DNA from: Candidatus Melainabacteria bacterium
GTDB taxonomy: Bacteria > Cyanobacteriota > Vampirovibrionia > Obscuribacterales > Obscuribacteraceae
Direction: 5' to 3'
DNA length: 34,339 nt
Assembly (NCBI GenBank): GCA_013288645.1
Contig: JABDBL010000026.1
Coordinates: 1 to 34,339, forward strand
Shown: positions 1 through 7,007 of the stretch, piece after piece
Numbering within the stretch: position 1 is the stretch's first letter
Layout: each line of letters begins with the position of its first letter
Position numbers and translations under genes: made by a program
Notes under the pieces: model-generated
Told to the model about the DNA's origin: nothing
Databases searched by the model: none
The model's input: the letters and a program-made list of their open reading frames with translations, nothing else

Positions 1-146
1 CAATTGCACCGCTTGAGCCGCGCACAGGACCACCAGACCAGTCCTCTGCAGGCTATTACGGCGCGACCAATCTTAGATCCGGCATCCTCATCGCCAGGCT
101 TATAGAGACTGAGAATAGCCGGCGCTTCTCTCTTGAAAAACGGCAT
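1..146 (-). CDS. Hypothetical protein, 5' end only (cut by window edge)
   Basis: An open frame on the minus strand starts at an ATG at 146 and runs off the left edge, giving 48 complete codons. It begins MPFFKREAPAILSLYKPGDE. An AGGAGG ribosome binding site lies ten bases upstream, and its first bases fall in the stop region of the small gene at 161-289, so the two are probably transcribed and translated together. I do not recognise the product. The charged N-terminus followed by a Trp- and Cys-containing hydrophobic stretch near the cut could be a membrane segment, but too little is visible. Codons are more G+C-rich than in the neighbouring hisD or trmD genes. Confidence 0.6.
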   Translation of the reverse strand, partial: MPFFKREAPAILSLYKPGDEDAGSKIGRAVIACRGLVWWSCARLKRCN

Positions 147-160
147 TGTCTGTCAACCTC

Positions 161-289
161 CTATTTAAATTTCCGGCACCAGTCGAATGCCTGTGAGACT
201 ATCCAGGCAAGCAACCGGCTGCCTCCGAACACGATGATGAACGCCCCCACGAAACACCAACCAACCACCTTGCGGAGCACCTTTGGCAT
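161..289 (-). CDS. Small single-span membrane protein, 42 aa
   Basis: A complete small gene starts at ATG 289 behind a strong AGGAGG site (299-304) and ends at a TAG at 161-163. The 42-residue product has a basic N-terminus (MPKVLRK), one hydrophobic segment at about residues 8-33 rich in V, I, F, W and G, and a short basic tail ending CRKFK. This predicts one membrane span. Its stop region overlaps the ribosome binding site of the next minus-strand gene, which points to translational coupling. No family is recognised. The strong Shine-Dalgarno, overlap and G+C-rich codon use are the reasons for calling it; its function is unknown. Confidence 0.55.
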   Translation of the reverse strand: MPKVLRKVVGWCFVGAFIIVFGGSRLLAWIVSQAFDWCRKFK

Positions 290-304
290 GAGCCGAAACC
301 TCCT

Positions 305-671
305 CTCGGTGCGGTGCTAAAGGCAGATAATCCTTATAAACTAACCTAATCCCAGCCTATTCACTCTCGTTGTGAAAATTGGGTAGGGAGAAAGCTAATT
401 CGAGTGGATGAGTCCTATAATAAATACTGAGTGGATGAAAATAACGTCAACTATTTTATGGCAGACAATCGCAAACAAAATCAATCTGCTTTTAGAAGAT
501 GCTTAGGCTTTGGGCATATCACCTATATGTACGCCAGATAAGCATAAGACTGGTCTCTTGCGAAGTTTACACCATCAGCTAAAGCCCAAAAAACATAATG
601 ATTTAGCAAGTATTAATTTATTAAGGCGCTTTCGCATCTAGCGCAGCTCCGCTAGACCTTGAAAACACTGA
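305..671. other. Intergenic stretch with direct repeat and small hairpin
   Basis: No convincing gene is seen here. A ten-base direct repeat GAGTGGATGA (402-411 and 429-438) flanks a TATAAT at 416-421, so a plus-strand promoter is possible but no gene follows it. At 637-656 a seven-base-pair perfect hairpin (TCTAGCG with CGCTAGA) lies just past the end of the beta-propeller gene and may help end its transcript, although no T-run follows. A similar AT stretch followed by a TCTAGCG-like element recurs near 9295-9335, possibly a small dispersed repeat. Confidence 0.35.
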
Positions 672-1919
672 CTAATTCAACATGTACAAATTGCCGTCCT
701 GGCTACCAACACAAACACCTGTGCGGGTAATCGCCGGCGAACCAATAATCGGTCTTTGTGTTTTGAATTTCCATTTGACCGCGCCATTACGAGTATCCAG
801 CGCATAAATATTGGTATCTGGTCCGCCAACATAAAGCATGCCTTGGGCCAAAGCTGGGGAGGAAGCTAAATATGGCAAAGGGCTATTGATTTTTGTTTTC
901 CATACAACGCCACCATTCATATTCAAACAATACATTTTCTGATCGTCATTGCCAATATAAATCCGTTGCCCGTCACTAACTGGCGAAATAGAGAAATGAT
1001 CAGCACAAGCAAATTTCCATTTTGCCTTACCACTATTTAAATCAACAGCATAAAAGTTATTATCCCAACTACCAAAATATATGGTGGTATCTACAATCAG
1101 TGGCGAGGAATAAATCTTACCCCCGGTTTTAAATTGCCACATTTCATGGCCTTCGGCAGGAGATATGGCATAAGCAAAACCATCATGCGCTGTAAGAACT
1201 ATCATATTTGGCAAAACAGCCACAGCACTCGTAATTCTGCCCCCTGTTTTAAATTTCCAGAGCAATTCACCGCTGTTCTTATTTATTTTGTATAGATACC
1301 CGTCCCAACTACCAACATATACGCCATCAAGAGAAACAACCGGGGGGCTTGAAATACGATCTTCAGCAGTAAAAGACCAGATTATATTTCCTGTTCTTCG
1401 GTCAAGCTTATAAAGCTTTTTGTCTTCGCAACCTATAAAAATATAATCCTCGCCTACAGCCGGCGACGATTTGATTTGTAATCCCAATTCCCGACGCCAG
1501 AGCATTCTGCCCGTATGCTCATCCACCGCATATACGTTATGATCATCGCTTCCTACATATATTACACCCTCGTAATTAGCTGGCGAAGAATCAACACCAC
1601 CGGCAGCAGGAAAAGTCCAGAATTTTTTACCGGTTGGCATTTTTGCAGGCATTACAGAAGCCATAGCCGTATGGCAAGCATTTTGTAAAAATGTTCGCCA
1701 ACAACCATCATAAGCTTTAACGCATAGATGGTATTCTTCAGCATTTATATTGGCAATATTCACTTTACCAACAAGTGGTGTCGGCTTTCGCGGATCAACT
1801 TTACCTTTAGCGGCAGAAAATGCCACTTCTTCTTCAGCTGAAACCGAAATCATACAAGCTAGTAAGAGCAGCAAAATACAAGCCTGTGTTGCAAAATTAG
1901 CTCCAGCTCTTGTTGTCAT
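672..1919 (-). CDS. Exported PQQ-type beta-propeller repeat protein
   Basis: A 415-residue protein with a signal peptide at about residues 1-28 (hydrophobic core ACILLLLLACMISVSA). From about residue 105 it consists of seven or eight repeats of roughly 38-40 residues with the pattern SSPA-YVGSxDxxxYAxDxxxGxxxWxF, the tryptophan-docking motif of PQQ/BamB-type propellers. Residues 30-100 are a separate segment with several cysteines (LCVKAYDGCW, NACH). Such propellers act outside the cytoplasmic membrane as binding scaffolds; the dehydrogenase members need extra cofactor and catalytic parts that are not visible here. The start at ATG 1919 is chosen because it gives a clean signal peptide; a weak AGGA lies upstream. 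It stands alone with no operon partner. The precise ligand cannot be read. Confidence 0.8.
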   Translation of the reverse strand: MTTRAGANFATQACILLLLLACMISVSAEEEVAFSAAKGKVDPRKPTPLVGKVNIANINAEEYHLCVKAYDGCWRTFLQNACHTAMASVMPAKMPTGKKFWTFPAAGGVDSSPANYEGVIYVGSDDHNVYAVDEHTGRMLWRRELGLQIKSSPAVGEDYIFIGCEDKKLYKLDRRTGNIIWSFTAEDRISSPPVVSLDGVYVGSWDGYLYKINKNSGELLWKFKTGGRITSAVAVLPNMIVLTAHDGFAYAISPAEGHEMWQFKTGGKIYSSPLIVDTTIYFGSWDNNFYAVDLNSGKAKWKFACADHFSISPVSDGQRIYIGNDDQKMYCLNMNGGVVWKTKINSPLPYLASSPALAQGMLYVGGPDTNIYALDTRNGAVKWKFKTQRPIIGSPAITRTGVCVGSQDGNLYMLN

Positions 1920-2122
1920 GATGATTATCTATCCTCATCGCTTTCCTGCGTAATAATATCGCTTTCTGCACAATTTAGTATAAAGCCCAGGGTATCAGCT
2001 TTTGCATAATGTCAAAAAAATTTTCAGAAAAATGCCGCTAGGTACTTGTGTAATTGAAACGCTGATGTTATCATGCGTCGCTGTGGGTTGAGTGGGTATT
2101 TCCAAATTAAGGAGGAAATCGA

Positions 2123-2521
2123 ATGAATCGAGCTGAGCTCGTTGACTCCGTAGCCCAAGCTACAGGACAACCAAAAACAGAAGTAACTCGTACACTTTCT
2201 GGTTTAGTTCATACAATTACATCAGCTTTAGCTAAGGGAGACAAAGTAACTCTCGTAGGCTTCGGCACATTTGAACGTCGTAACCGTAAAGCCCGTACAG
2301 GTCGTAACCCAAGAACATTGGCTCCGTTGAAAATTGCGGCTGCTAAAGTTCCTGCTTTCCGTGCCGGTAAAGAGCTTAAGGACATCGTAAACGGCCGCGC
2401 CAAACAACCAACATTGGTTTTGGCTAAGCCCAAAGCAAAAACAGCTAAAAAAGCTGCTCATAAACCAGCCAAAAAAGCTCATAAACCAGCCAAAAAAGCT
2501 GCCAAAAAGAAAAAAAGGTAA
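2123..2521 (+). CDS. hup: HU-family DNA-binding protein with Lys/Ala-rich tail
   Basis: A 132-residue nucleoid protein. Residues 1-90 match the HU/IHF fold: MNRAELVDSVAQATG at the start, the central VTLVGFGTFERRNRKAR strand, GRNP in the DNA-bending arm, and a conserved end around VPAFRAGKELKD. After residue 95 comes a tail of about 35 residues made of KPAKKAHKPAKKA-type repeats, similar in character to the tails of mycobacterial HupB and histone H1. The tail should bind DNA non-specifically and strengthen compaction. A strong AAGGAGG precedes the ATG. A large perfect hairpin at 2592-2620 follows the gene. The HU assignment is firm; the role of the tail is inferred from its composition. Confidence 0.95.
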   Translation: MNRAELVDSVAQATGQPKTEVTRTLSGLVHTITSALAKGDKVTLVGFGTFERRNRKARTGRNPRTLAPLKIAAAKVPAFRAGKELKDIVNGRAKQPTLVLAKPKAKTAKKAAHKPAKKAHKPAKKAAKKKKR

Positions 2522-2591
2522 ATTCTTACTTCAAAATGAATTTTCCGGATTAGGTAATAAGAAAAACAAAACGTACATTTCAATCCACAAG

Positions 2592-2620
2592 AAAGGCGAG
2601 GAGTTAAACTCCTCGCCTTT
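2592..2620 (+). terminator. Hairpin terminator after the HU gene
   Basis: A perfect twelve-base-pair stem (AAAGGCGAGGAG with its complement) and a five-base loop TTAAA follow the HU gene by 71 bases. The plus-strand tail is only CACTTTC, so T-run support is weak, but stem length and position fit transcript termination or 3'-end protection. Confidence 0.7.
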
Positions 2621-2757
2621 CACTTTCAGGTCGTCTTTCTGGGGCAATGCAAAAGTGTTACACTTACCAACTGATTTGCGAAATTGGAGATTCTAGCTAC
2701 GCCTCCTAATAATCCTAGAATCAATATCACTGATGCATATGATAATTAGTGAGATTT

Positions 2758-3513
2758 ATGTTTAATTTCCACGTTATTAGTCTTTTTCCAGAAATATTTG
2801 ATGCATATTGTTCGACCAGCGTTTTGGGCCGAGGTCGCAATAATGGCAGCATCGCCATCGAAATATATAATCCCAGAGATTTTTGCACCGACAGATATCG
2901 CCGGGTAGATGACACACCTTATGGCGGCGGAGCCGGCATGGTCATGAAGCCAGAGCCTTTATATGCCGCTTTTGAATCGATTAAAAGGAATGGTGATAGT
3001 CCTGTCATTTTAACCAGTCCACGAGGAAAACCTTTCACACAAAACCTGGCCCATGACTTCGCCGCAAGCAAAATAAATGAATTGACCATTATTTGCGGAC
3101 GCTATGAAGGCATCGATGAGCGCGTGGTAAATTTGGCCAGCCATGAAATATCAGTGGGTGATTTTGTCCTCACAGGCGGCGAATTGCCCGCACTAACAAT
3201 AATCGATGCTATTAGCCGACTCATTCCTGGAGTTGTGGGACAAGCCGATTCTTTAGTTGATGAATCTTTCAGCAGCACAAGCAATGGTCTTTTCAGCGGT
3301 ATTTTAGAAGCACCACAATACACTAAGCCACCTGAATTTCGCGGCATGCTTGTACCGGAAGTTCTGCGCAATGGCGATCATAAAGCAATAGCCAAATGGC
3401 GCCGCCAAGAGGCATTACGCATTACTTATCAACAACGTCCGGATTTGCTAAATTGTGCCCCTTTAAGCAAAGAAGATAAATTATTCATCGACCAACTAAA
3501 AGCCAATAGTTAG
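2758..3513 (+). CDS. trmD: tRNA (guanine-N1)-methyltransferase TrmD
   Basis: TrmD transfers a methyl group from S-adenosylmethionine to G37 of tRNAs, preventing frameshifts. The protein shows the family's blocks in order: FHVISLFPEIFDAY at the N-terminus, DDTPYGGGAGMVMKPEPL, ILTSPRGKPFTQ, the knot motif ICGRYEGIDERV, VGDFVLTGGELPAL, and the C-terminal block YTKPPEFRGMLVPEVLRNGDH with KWRRQEAL. At about 251 residues it is the normal length. I start it at ATG 2758 because the family begins a few residues before the LFPE motif; a GTG at 2749 is in frame but has no ribosome binding site either. The usual rpsP-rimM-rplS neighbours are absent, so trmD appears to stand alone. Confidence 0.95.
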   Translation: MFNFHVISLFPEIFDAYCSTSVLGRGRNNGSIAIEIYNPRDFCTDRYRRVDDTPYGGGAGMVMKPEPLYAAFESIKRNGDSPVILTSPRGKPFTQNLAHDFAASKINELTIICGRYEGIDERVVNLASHEISVGDFVLTGGELPALTIIDAISRLIPGVVGQADSLVDESFSSTSNGLFSGILEAPQYTKPPEFRGMLVPEVLRNGDHKAIAKWRRQEALRITYQQRPDLLNCAPLSKEDKLFIDQLKANS

Positions 3514-3677
3514 ATTTTCTTTGTTCACCAAGTTTTTTGAACTAATTTTATAGCAGCAACGTAATAGCTATAGAGATCGTCGATTGAATCTTTCTCGATT
3601 CATTAGTCTTTTGATTCGATGTATCACTGTCGCCTACTAAATCACTATTGATTTTTCGTTACGAATATTCTAAAATT

Positions 3678-3887
3678 ATGTATAAGCCAATAAAACTAAG
3701 GGACTATCAAAAATGGATCAAGCAATATGACTGGTCTTTGCACAAAGCAAAAATTGACTGGAATCTTTATGACCAAAAGAACAAATTTGTCTGTTATATA
3801 AAGGTGCGGCATCCCGGTCCCAAAGAAGTGGTAGCAGATAGCGTTAAAAGAACTGAAAGGGCGCTCAAAAGCAAAGGATTGCTATGA
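3678..3887 (+). CDS. Small protein, first gene of a two-gene overlapping pair (possible toxin)
   Basis: A basic protein of about 69 residues (ATG 3678; a TTG at 3648 would add ten residues, and neither start has a clear ribosome binding site). It has a helical, Trp- and Lys-rich N-terminal half (KLRDYQKWIKQYDWSLHK) and a C-terminal half with the motif IKVRHPGPKEVVADSVKRTE. The small size, an RHPG turn followed by a helix, and a four-base overlap with the next gene (ATGA at 3884-3887) recall HicA-like or other small toxins. No family can be assigned with confidence. The partner at 3884 carries a basic motif common in antitoxin-like DNA-binding proteins. I infer a toxin-antitoxin type pair only from architecture. 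Confidence 0.55.
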   Translation: MYKPIKLRDYQKWIKQYDWSLHKAKIDWNLYDQKNKFVCYIKVRHPGPKEVVADSVKRTERALKSKGLL

Positions 3888-4288
3888 AAAATATTAACAA
3901 AAATCAGTTTGCTCAAATGGTCGATGAACACTTAAAAATGGCGCTCCTAGAAGTGGGTGAAATCAAGCCTTGGTTTGATCCAGAAGTGCAAGCATGGCTA
4001 TTCGAACATGAACTGTATCCAGTAGAGTATGGGGGAAATAGCAAAAAAGAAGTAATAAAAAACTATCCTCTATATTTGCGTGGATTTATTGAACATCGCC
4101 TAAATGGCAACCTTGCTTCGTTTATCGAAGCAAAAACTCGCGGTCGCGGCGGCAAACGTGAAGGCGCAGGCAGACCCATTGGCAGTACTAAAGCACCAAC
4201 AGCTGTCGTAAGGCTTCCTCTAGAGATTGCCCAATGGCTAAAGGCCGATCCTGCACATTTAGAACAAGTGCGCTCCTTGTTGAATTAA
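3884..4288 (+). CDS. Hypothetical protein with GGKREGAGRP motif, second gene of the pair (possible antitoxin)
   Basis: A 134-residue protein whose ATG overlaps the stop codon of the preceding gene by four bases. Residues 1-85 are acidic and helical (QMVDEHLKMALLEVGEIKPW, then YPLYLRGFIEHRL). Residues 87-103 hold the basic, glycine-rich motif TRGRGGKREGAGRPIGS, followed by VVRLPLEIAQWLKA, which looks like a short strand and helix of a ribbon-helix-helix type DNA-binding unit. GGxREGAGRP motifs are common in small DNA-binding or accessory proteins of bacteria and phages. Its position downstream of a small basic protein fits a toxin-then-antitoxin order, as in the higBA pair 2 kb away. The function is inferred, not recognised. 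Confidence 0.6.
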   Translation: MKNINKNQFAQMVDEHLKMALLEVGEIKPWFDPEVQAWLFEHELYPVEYGGNSKKEVIKNYPLYLRGFIEHRLNGNLASFIEAKTRGRGGKREGAGRPIGSTKAPTAVVRLPLEIAQWLKADPAHLEQVRSLLN

Positions 4289-4372
4289 ATTTCACAGGGA
4301 CTTCCTTGCCCCACTGCACTCGGACACCTAAAGCACCCAATATAAGCTTTTATTTACAATTGCGTTTTATTC

Positions 4373-4401
4373 TTGCCTTACATTTTCTACTTTGTTATAT
4401 T
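4373..4401 (+). promoter_or_regulatory. Sigma-70 type promoter of the hisD leader
   Basis: TTGCCT (4373-4378), a spacer of exactly 17 bases and TATATT (4396-4401) form a good sigma-70 promoter. Transcription would start near 4408, about 63 bases before the His-rich leader peptide at 4471 and about 200 bases before the attenuator terminator that ends at 4616. Confidence 0.65.
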
Positions 4402-4421
4402 GCCAATTAGTCTATATTTTC

Positions 4422-4616
4422 TTTCGGACTTTTGCCAAGGTTCCGAAACAAGTAAGAGTATCTCAATCCTATGAAATTCAATTCTGCTCATTCTCATTCT
4501 ATCAATGATGTCTCTATGCACAGACATCATCCTTTTTTGAAGGAGCGGGCTGAATAGTTACCTGGCAATAATTGCTTTTGTAATAGTTTTCAAAGCCCGC
4601 TTTTGGCGGGCTTTTT
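4422..4616 (+). promoter_or_regulatory. Histidine attenuator: leader hairpins, antiterminator and intrinsic terminator before hisD
   Basis: The leader RNA has these elements. (1) A 7-bp hairpin at 4422-4428/4442-4448. (2) A 9-bp hairpin, ATGATGTCT (4505-4513) with AGACATCAT (4522-4530), which contains the last three His codons of the leader peptide. (3) An 11-bp antiterminator helix, AGGAGCGGGCT (4541-4551) with AGCCCGCTTTT (4594-4604), two pairs being G-U. (4) An intrinsic terminator, AAAGCCCGC (4592-4600) with GCGGGCTTT (4606-4614) and a T-run. Helices 3 and 4 share the same arm and exclude each other. A ribosome stalled at the His codons leaves 4541-4551 free, so the antiterminator forms. 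A ribosome reaching the UAG at 4555 covers it, so the terminator forms. This is the classical amino-acid attenuation logic. The pairings are read from the sequence; the function is inferred. Confidence 0.8.
4471..4557 (+). CDS. His-rich leader peptide of the hisD attenuator, 28 aa
   Basis: This short ORF begins MKFNSAHSHS and continues with MHRHHP, ending in a UAG at 4555-4557. Five of its 28 residues are His (positions 7, 9, 17, 19, 20), encoded by CAT or CAC, far above the usual share of about two percent. It lies between a good promoter and a perfect terminator, with hisD next downstream. The final codons contain the antiterminator arm. The ribosome binding site is weak (AAGAG about 12 bases upstream). 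It is probably a translated sensor of charged His-tRNA rather than a functional protein, analogous to enterobacterial HisL but with no sequence similarity that I can see apart from His content. Confidence 0.75.
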   Translation: MKFNSAHSHSINDVSMHRHHPFLKERAE

Positions 4617-4736
4617 AGTGTCTACAAATAATCCGAGCTTTTTAGTGAATCAATTATCGAAAAAATTAAATTGAAGGAAAAGTAGTGACAAACTAGAAGG
4701 ACGGCAAGCTCAAAACTGTATCCCTGAGGAACACAT

Positions 4737-6047
4737 ATGATCAATGTATATGAATTACAAAATATGACAAAATCGGTCCGGGATCGAATAATGAAGCGCT
4801 CTCAGAACGATATAGATCAAGTAAAAACCAAAGTAGAAGAAATTATCGCTGCTGTAAAATCTGATGGTGACGCCGCACTTGTCCATTTTGCTAAAAAATG
4901 GGATGACCCCGAATTTTCTCTTGCAAAATTAAAAATCACTGACACAGATATCAAAGAAGCTTATAAAAACACGCCAAAAGAAATAATTGATAAAATTAAA
5001 GAACAAATTTCGTTGGCACAAAAATTCCACAAAATCCAGAAAGAACGGATCCTGAACTGGGAACAAGAATTAGAAGAAGGCATTATAGTCGGCGAAAAAT
5101 GGACTCCTATTGCCAATGTCGGTCTCTACATTCCCGGCGGTAAAAATCCTTTTCCAACTGTGCAACAAATTCTTGCCGTAGCAGCTAAGACAGCCGGCTG
5201 CCCTAGAATTATTTCATGTATCTCAGCCAAAGGAAAAAATTACGAGGTCCTAATTGCCGCAAATGAATGCGGCATCAAAGAAATCTACAGAGTGAGCGGC
5301 GCTCAAGCCATTGCTGCTATGGCATATGGCACAGAAACGATTGCTCCAGTAGATCTTATTGCTGGTCCTGGCAATACTTATGTGACAGCAGCCAAAATTT
5401 TATGCCAAAGCAAAATAGCCATTGACGCACCCGCTGGGCCAAGTGAAGTGCTTATTCTTGCTGATAACTCCGCATCACCAGAATGTGATTTAAATAAAAA
5501 AGCTAAATATTGTGCTGCCGATCTTCTTGCTCAAGCAGAACACGGTACCGATTCTGTTGTAGTTTTGCTTACTGATTCTAAACAATTAGCTCAATTGACA
5601 AAAGACGAATTGGAAAAACAATTTGAAAAATTGAGCAGAAAAGAAGATATCCAAAAGTCTCTGGCAACTTACAGCGCCATTATAATTACTCATTCTATGA
5701 ACGAAGCTATTGCCTTTGCTAATGACTATGCACCCGAGCATTTAGAGATTTTGACTAAGAATCCAGAGGAAATACTAAAACAAATCAACCATGCTGGTTC
5801 TGTTTTTCTTGGGCTTAACAATCCTGTTGCATTAGGCGACTATGCTACCGGCATTAATTTCTGCCTGCCTACTGGGGGTTGGACACGACAATCGTCTCCT
5901 GTGGGTGTTTGGACATTCATGAAACGCGTGCAATATTCATTTGTAACCAAGCCGGGTTTGGCTCGCTTATGTCCAATCGTACAAACCATCGCTACTGTGG
6001 AAGGGCTGGATGCACATAGACACAGCGTAGAAATTCGCCTTGAATAA
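4737..6047 (+). CDS. hisD: Histidinol dehydrogenase
   Basis: HisD oxidises L-histidinol to L-histidine in two NAD-dependent steps, the end of histidine synthesis. At 436 residues it is the standard length. Visible blocks: VGLYIPGGK, VSGAQAIAAMAYGT, DLIAGPGNTYVTAAK, DAPAGPSEVLILAD, DLLAQAEH (zinc ligands Gln and His), YAPEHLEI (catalytic Glu-His), LGDYATG (zinc Asp) and GLDAHRHSVEIR (zinc His). One departure: the usual NHVLPTGG block reads NFCLPTGG, with Phe375 where most family members have a His thought to contact substrate. The start has a GAGG site. The gene stands alone, about 120 bases behind the attenuator terminator, so expression should depend on read-through. The His-rich leader supports a true histidine role despite the substitution. 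Confidence 0.95.
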   Translation: MINVYELQNMTKSVRDRIMKRSQNDIDQVKTKVEEIIAAVKSDGDAALVHFAKKWDDPEFSLAKLKITDTDIKEAYKNTPKEIIDKIKEQISLAQKFHKIQKERILNWEQELEEGIIVGEKWTPIANVGLYIPGGKNPFPTVQQILAVAAKTAGCPRIISCISAKGKNYEVLIAANECGIKEIYRVSGAQAIAAMAYGTETIAPVDLIAGPGNTYVTAAKILCQSKIAIDAPAGPSEVLILADNSASPECDLNKKAKYCAADLLAQAEHGTDSVVVLLTDSKQLAQLTKDELEKQFEKLSRKEDIQKSLATYSAIIITHSMNEAIAFANDYAPEHLEILTKNPEEILKQINHAGSVFLGLNNPVALGDYATGINFCLPTGGWTRQSSPVGVWTFMKRVQYSFVTKPGLARLCPIVQTIATVEGLDAHRHSVEIRLE

Positions 6048-6156
6048 CGCACTCATTTATTATTTCTCTTTGGTGTTTTGAACTTATTTACTGTAAATTT
6101 CGTTTATTTCTCTGGTCAGAAGATTATCTCTGGTAGCAGCTCTGTACTTACTCACT

Positions 6157-6207
6157 AAATAGGAAAATTTAACTTGTCCCTATTTCCCATTTTGGTAAAA
6201 TAGGAAA
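6157..6207 (+). promoter_or_regulatory. Promoter with three operator half-sites for higBA
   Basis: TTGTCC (6174-6179), a 16-base spacer and TAAAAT (6196-6201) form a promoter 16 bases before higB. The element AAATAGGAAA occurs at 6157-6166 and again at 6198-6207. Between them CCTATTTCCC (6179-6188) is the same element in reverse. The two inner copies form an inverted repeat across the spacer and the -10 box. HigA-type antitoxins commonly bind such repeats to repress their own operon. An AAAGGAGG ribosome binding site overlaps the last copy. Confidence 0.65.
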
Positions 6208-6216
6208 GGAGGACCG

Positions 6217-6504
6217 ATGCACATAATTCATTGGGGTAAGGCTAGACAGTTTTATAGAAAATACCCGGCAGCAGAAGGTCCTCTAAAACAATGGAGAAAA
6301 ATTACACGCGAAGCTGAATGGAAAAACTTTCATGACATTCGCAATGCCTTTCCTACCGCTGATTGGGTAGAAGGAAACATTATCTTTAATATAAAAGGGA
6401 ATTCGTATCGCCTGATTGCGATTATCGCTTTTGAAAATGGCAAGCTATATATAAGACAGGTATTACCCCATGAAGAGTATGACAAAAACAAATGGAAAAG
6501 CTAG
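6217..6504 (+). CDS. higB: HigB-family mRNA interferase toxin
   Basis: A 95-residue RelE-fold toxin of the HigB type, which cleaves mRNA on the ribosome. The family pattern is clear: MHIIHWGKARQFYRKYPAAE at the start, LKQWRKITREAEWKNFHDIR, then FNIKGNSYRLIAIIAF and the C-terminal YIRQVLPHEEYDK. The conserved block with Arg in YRLI and the HEEYDK end indicate an intact toxin. It has an AAAGGAGG site seven bases before ATG 6217. It comes before its antitoxin, the usual order for higBA, and overlaps it by 35 bases. The module lies between hisD and a convergent unknown gene and is probably an accessory addition to the chromosome. Confidence 0.9.
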   Translation: MHIIHWGKARQFYRKYPAAEGPLKQWRKITREAEWKNFHDIRNAFPTADWVEGNIIFNIKGNSYRLIAIIAFENGKLYIRQVLPHEEYDKNKWKS

Positions 6505-6937
6505 GAAGGCACAGCCTTTATTAGCGGCAATCGAGCAAACTGACAATAAAACGTATTATGAATTGGTTAGGCGCTTTCCCCTAAGGCCAATTTGTAACGA
6601 CAAAGAAAATGACCGAGCAGCAACGGTTTGCGATGGGCTTACCGATCGGATAGACAGGCTTTCTAAAGCAGAACAAGATTATTTAGAAGTACTTACAGAT
6701 CTTATAATTAAATATGAATCGCGCTGGGATAATGAAATAGCCGACATGAATCCGCGTGAGATAATTCAATATTTGATGGAACAAGGTAATCTATCTCAAA
6801 ACGATTTAATACCTCAATTTGGCTCAGCTAGCCGTGTTTCTGAATTTTTAAACGGTAAGCGCAAATTGAGCACACAGCAAGCAAAAAATTTATCTAAGCG
6901 TTTCAAATTAAAATTGACGGCGTTTTTAAGTGATTAA
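6470..6937 (+). CDS. higA: HigA-family antitoxin with Xre-type HTH
   Basis: The antitoxin partner of HigB, 155 residues from ATG 6470 (a second ATG at 6479 is also possible). The N-terminal 40 residues are basic and probably bind the toxin. The middle (YLEVLTDLIIKYESRWDNE) is helical, and residues 100-155 hold the helix-turn-helix (IIQYLMEQGNLSQNDLIPQF, SRVSEFLNGKRKLS) typical of HigA/Xre repressors. The protein should neutralise HigB and, through the HTH, repress the operon at the repeats around 6157-6207. The start overlaps the toxin's 3' end, so translation is coupled. The family assignment is strong; the operator assignment is inferred. Confidence 0.9.
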   Translation: MKSMTKTNGKARKAQPLLAAIEQTDNKTYYELVRRFPLRPICNDKENDRAATVCDGLTDRIDRLSKAEQDYLEVLTDLIIKYESRWDNEIADMNPREIIQYLMEQGNLSQNDLIPQFGSASRVSEFLNGKRKLSTQQAKNLSKRFKLKLTAFLSD

Positions 6938-6949
6938 TTAACATAAAAA

Positions 6950-6965
6950 CCCCGCCGAAGCGGGG
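6950..6965 (-). terminator. Intrinsic terminator for the minus-strand gene at 7008 (shared with higA)
   Basis: CCCCGC-CGAA-GCGGGG forms a six-base-pair stem with a four-base loop. On the minus strand it is followed directly by TTTTT, so it is a good intrinsic terminator for the gene ending at 7008. In the plus direction it lies 13 bases past the higA stop and may also help there, though no T-run follows. Confidence 0.8.
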
Positions 6966-7007
6966 TCCCAGAGCGGCTCGCCGAGCTACTCTATATTTTT
7001 TAACTGC

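Noticed and set aside
2749-2757. GTG start for trmD three codons upstream
   Set aside because: No ribosome binding site, and family alignment favours ATG 2758; the difference is only three residues.
4422-4616. T-box riboswitch for hisD
   Set aside because: No T-box consensus or specifier-loop arrangement is visible, while a translated His-rich ORF and ribosome-type attenuator are.
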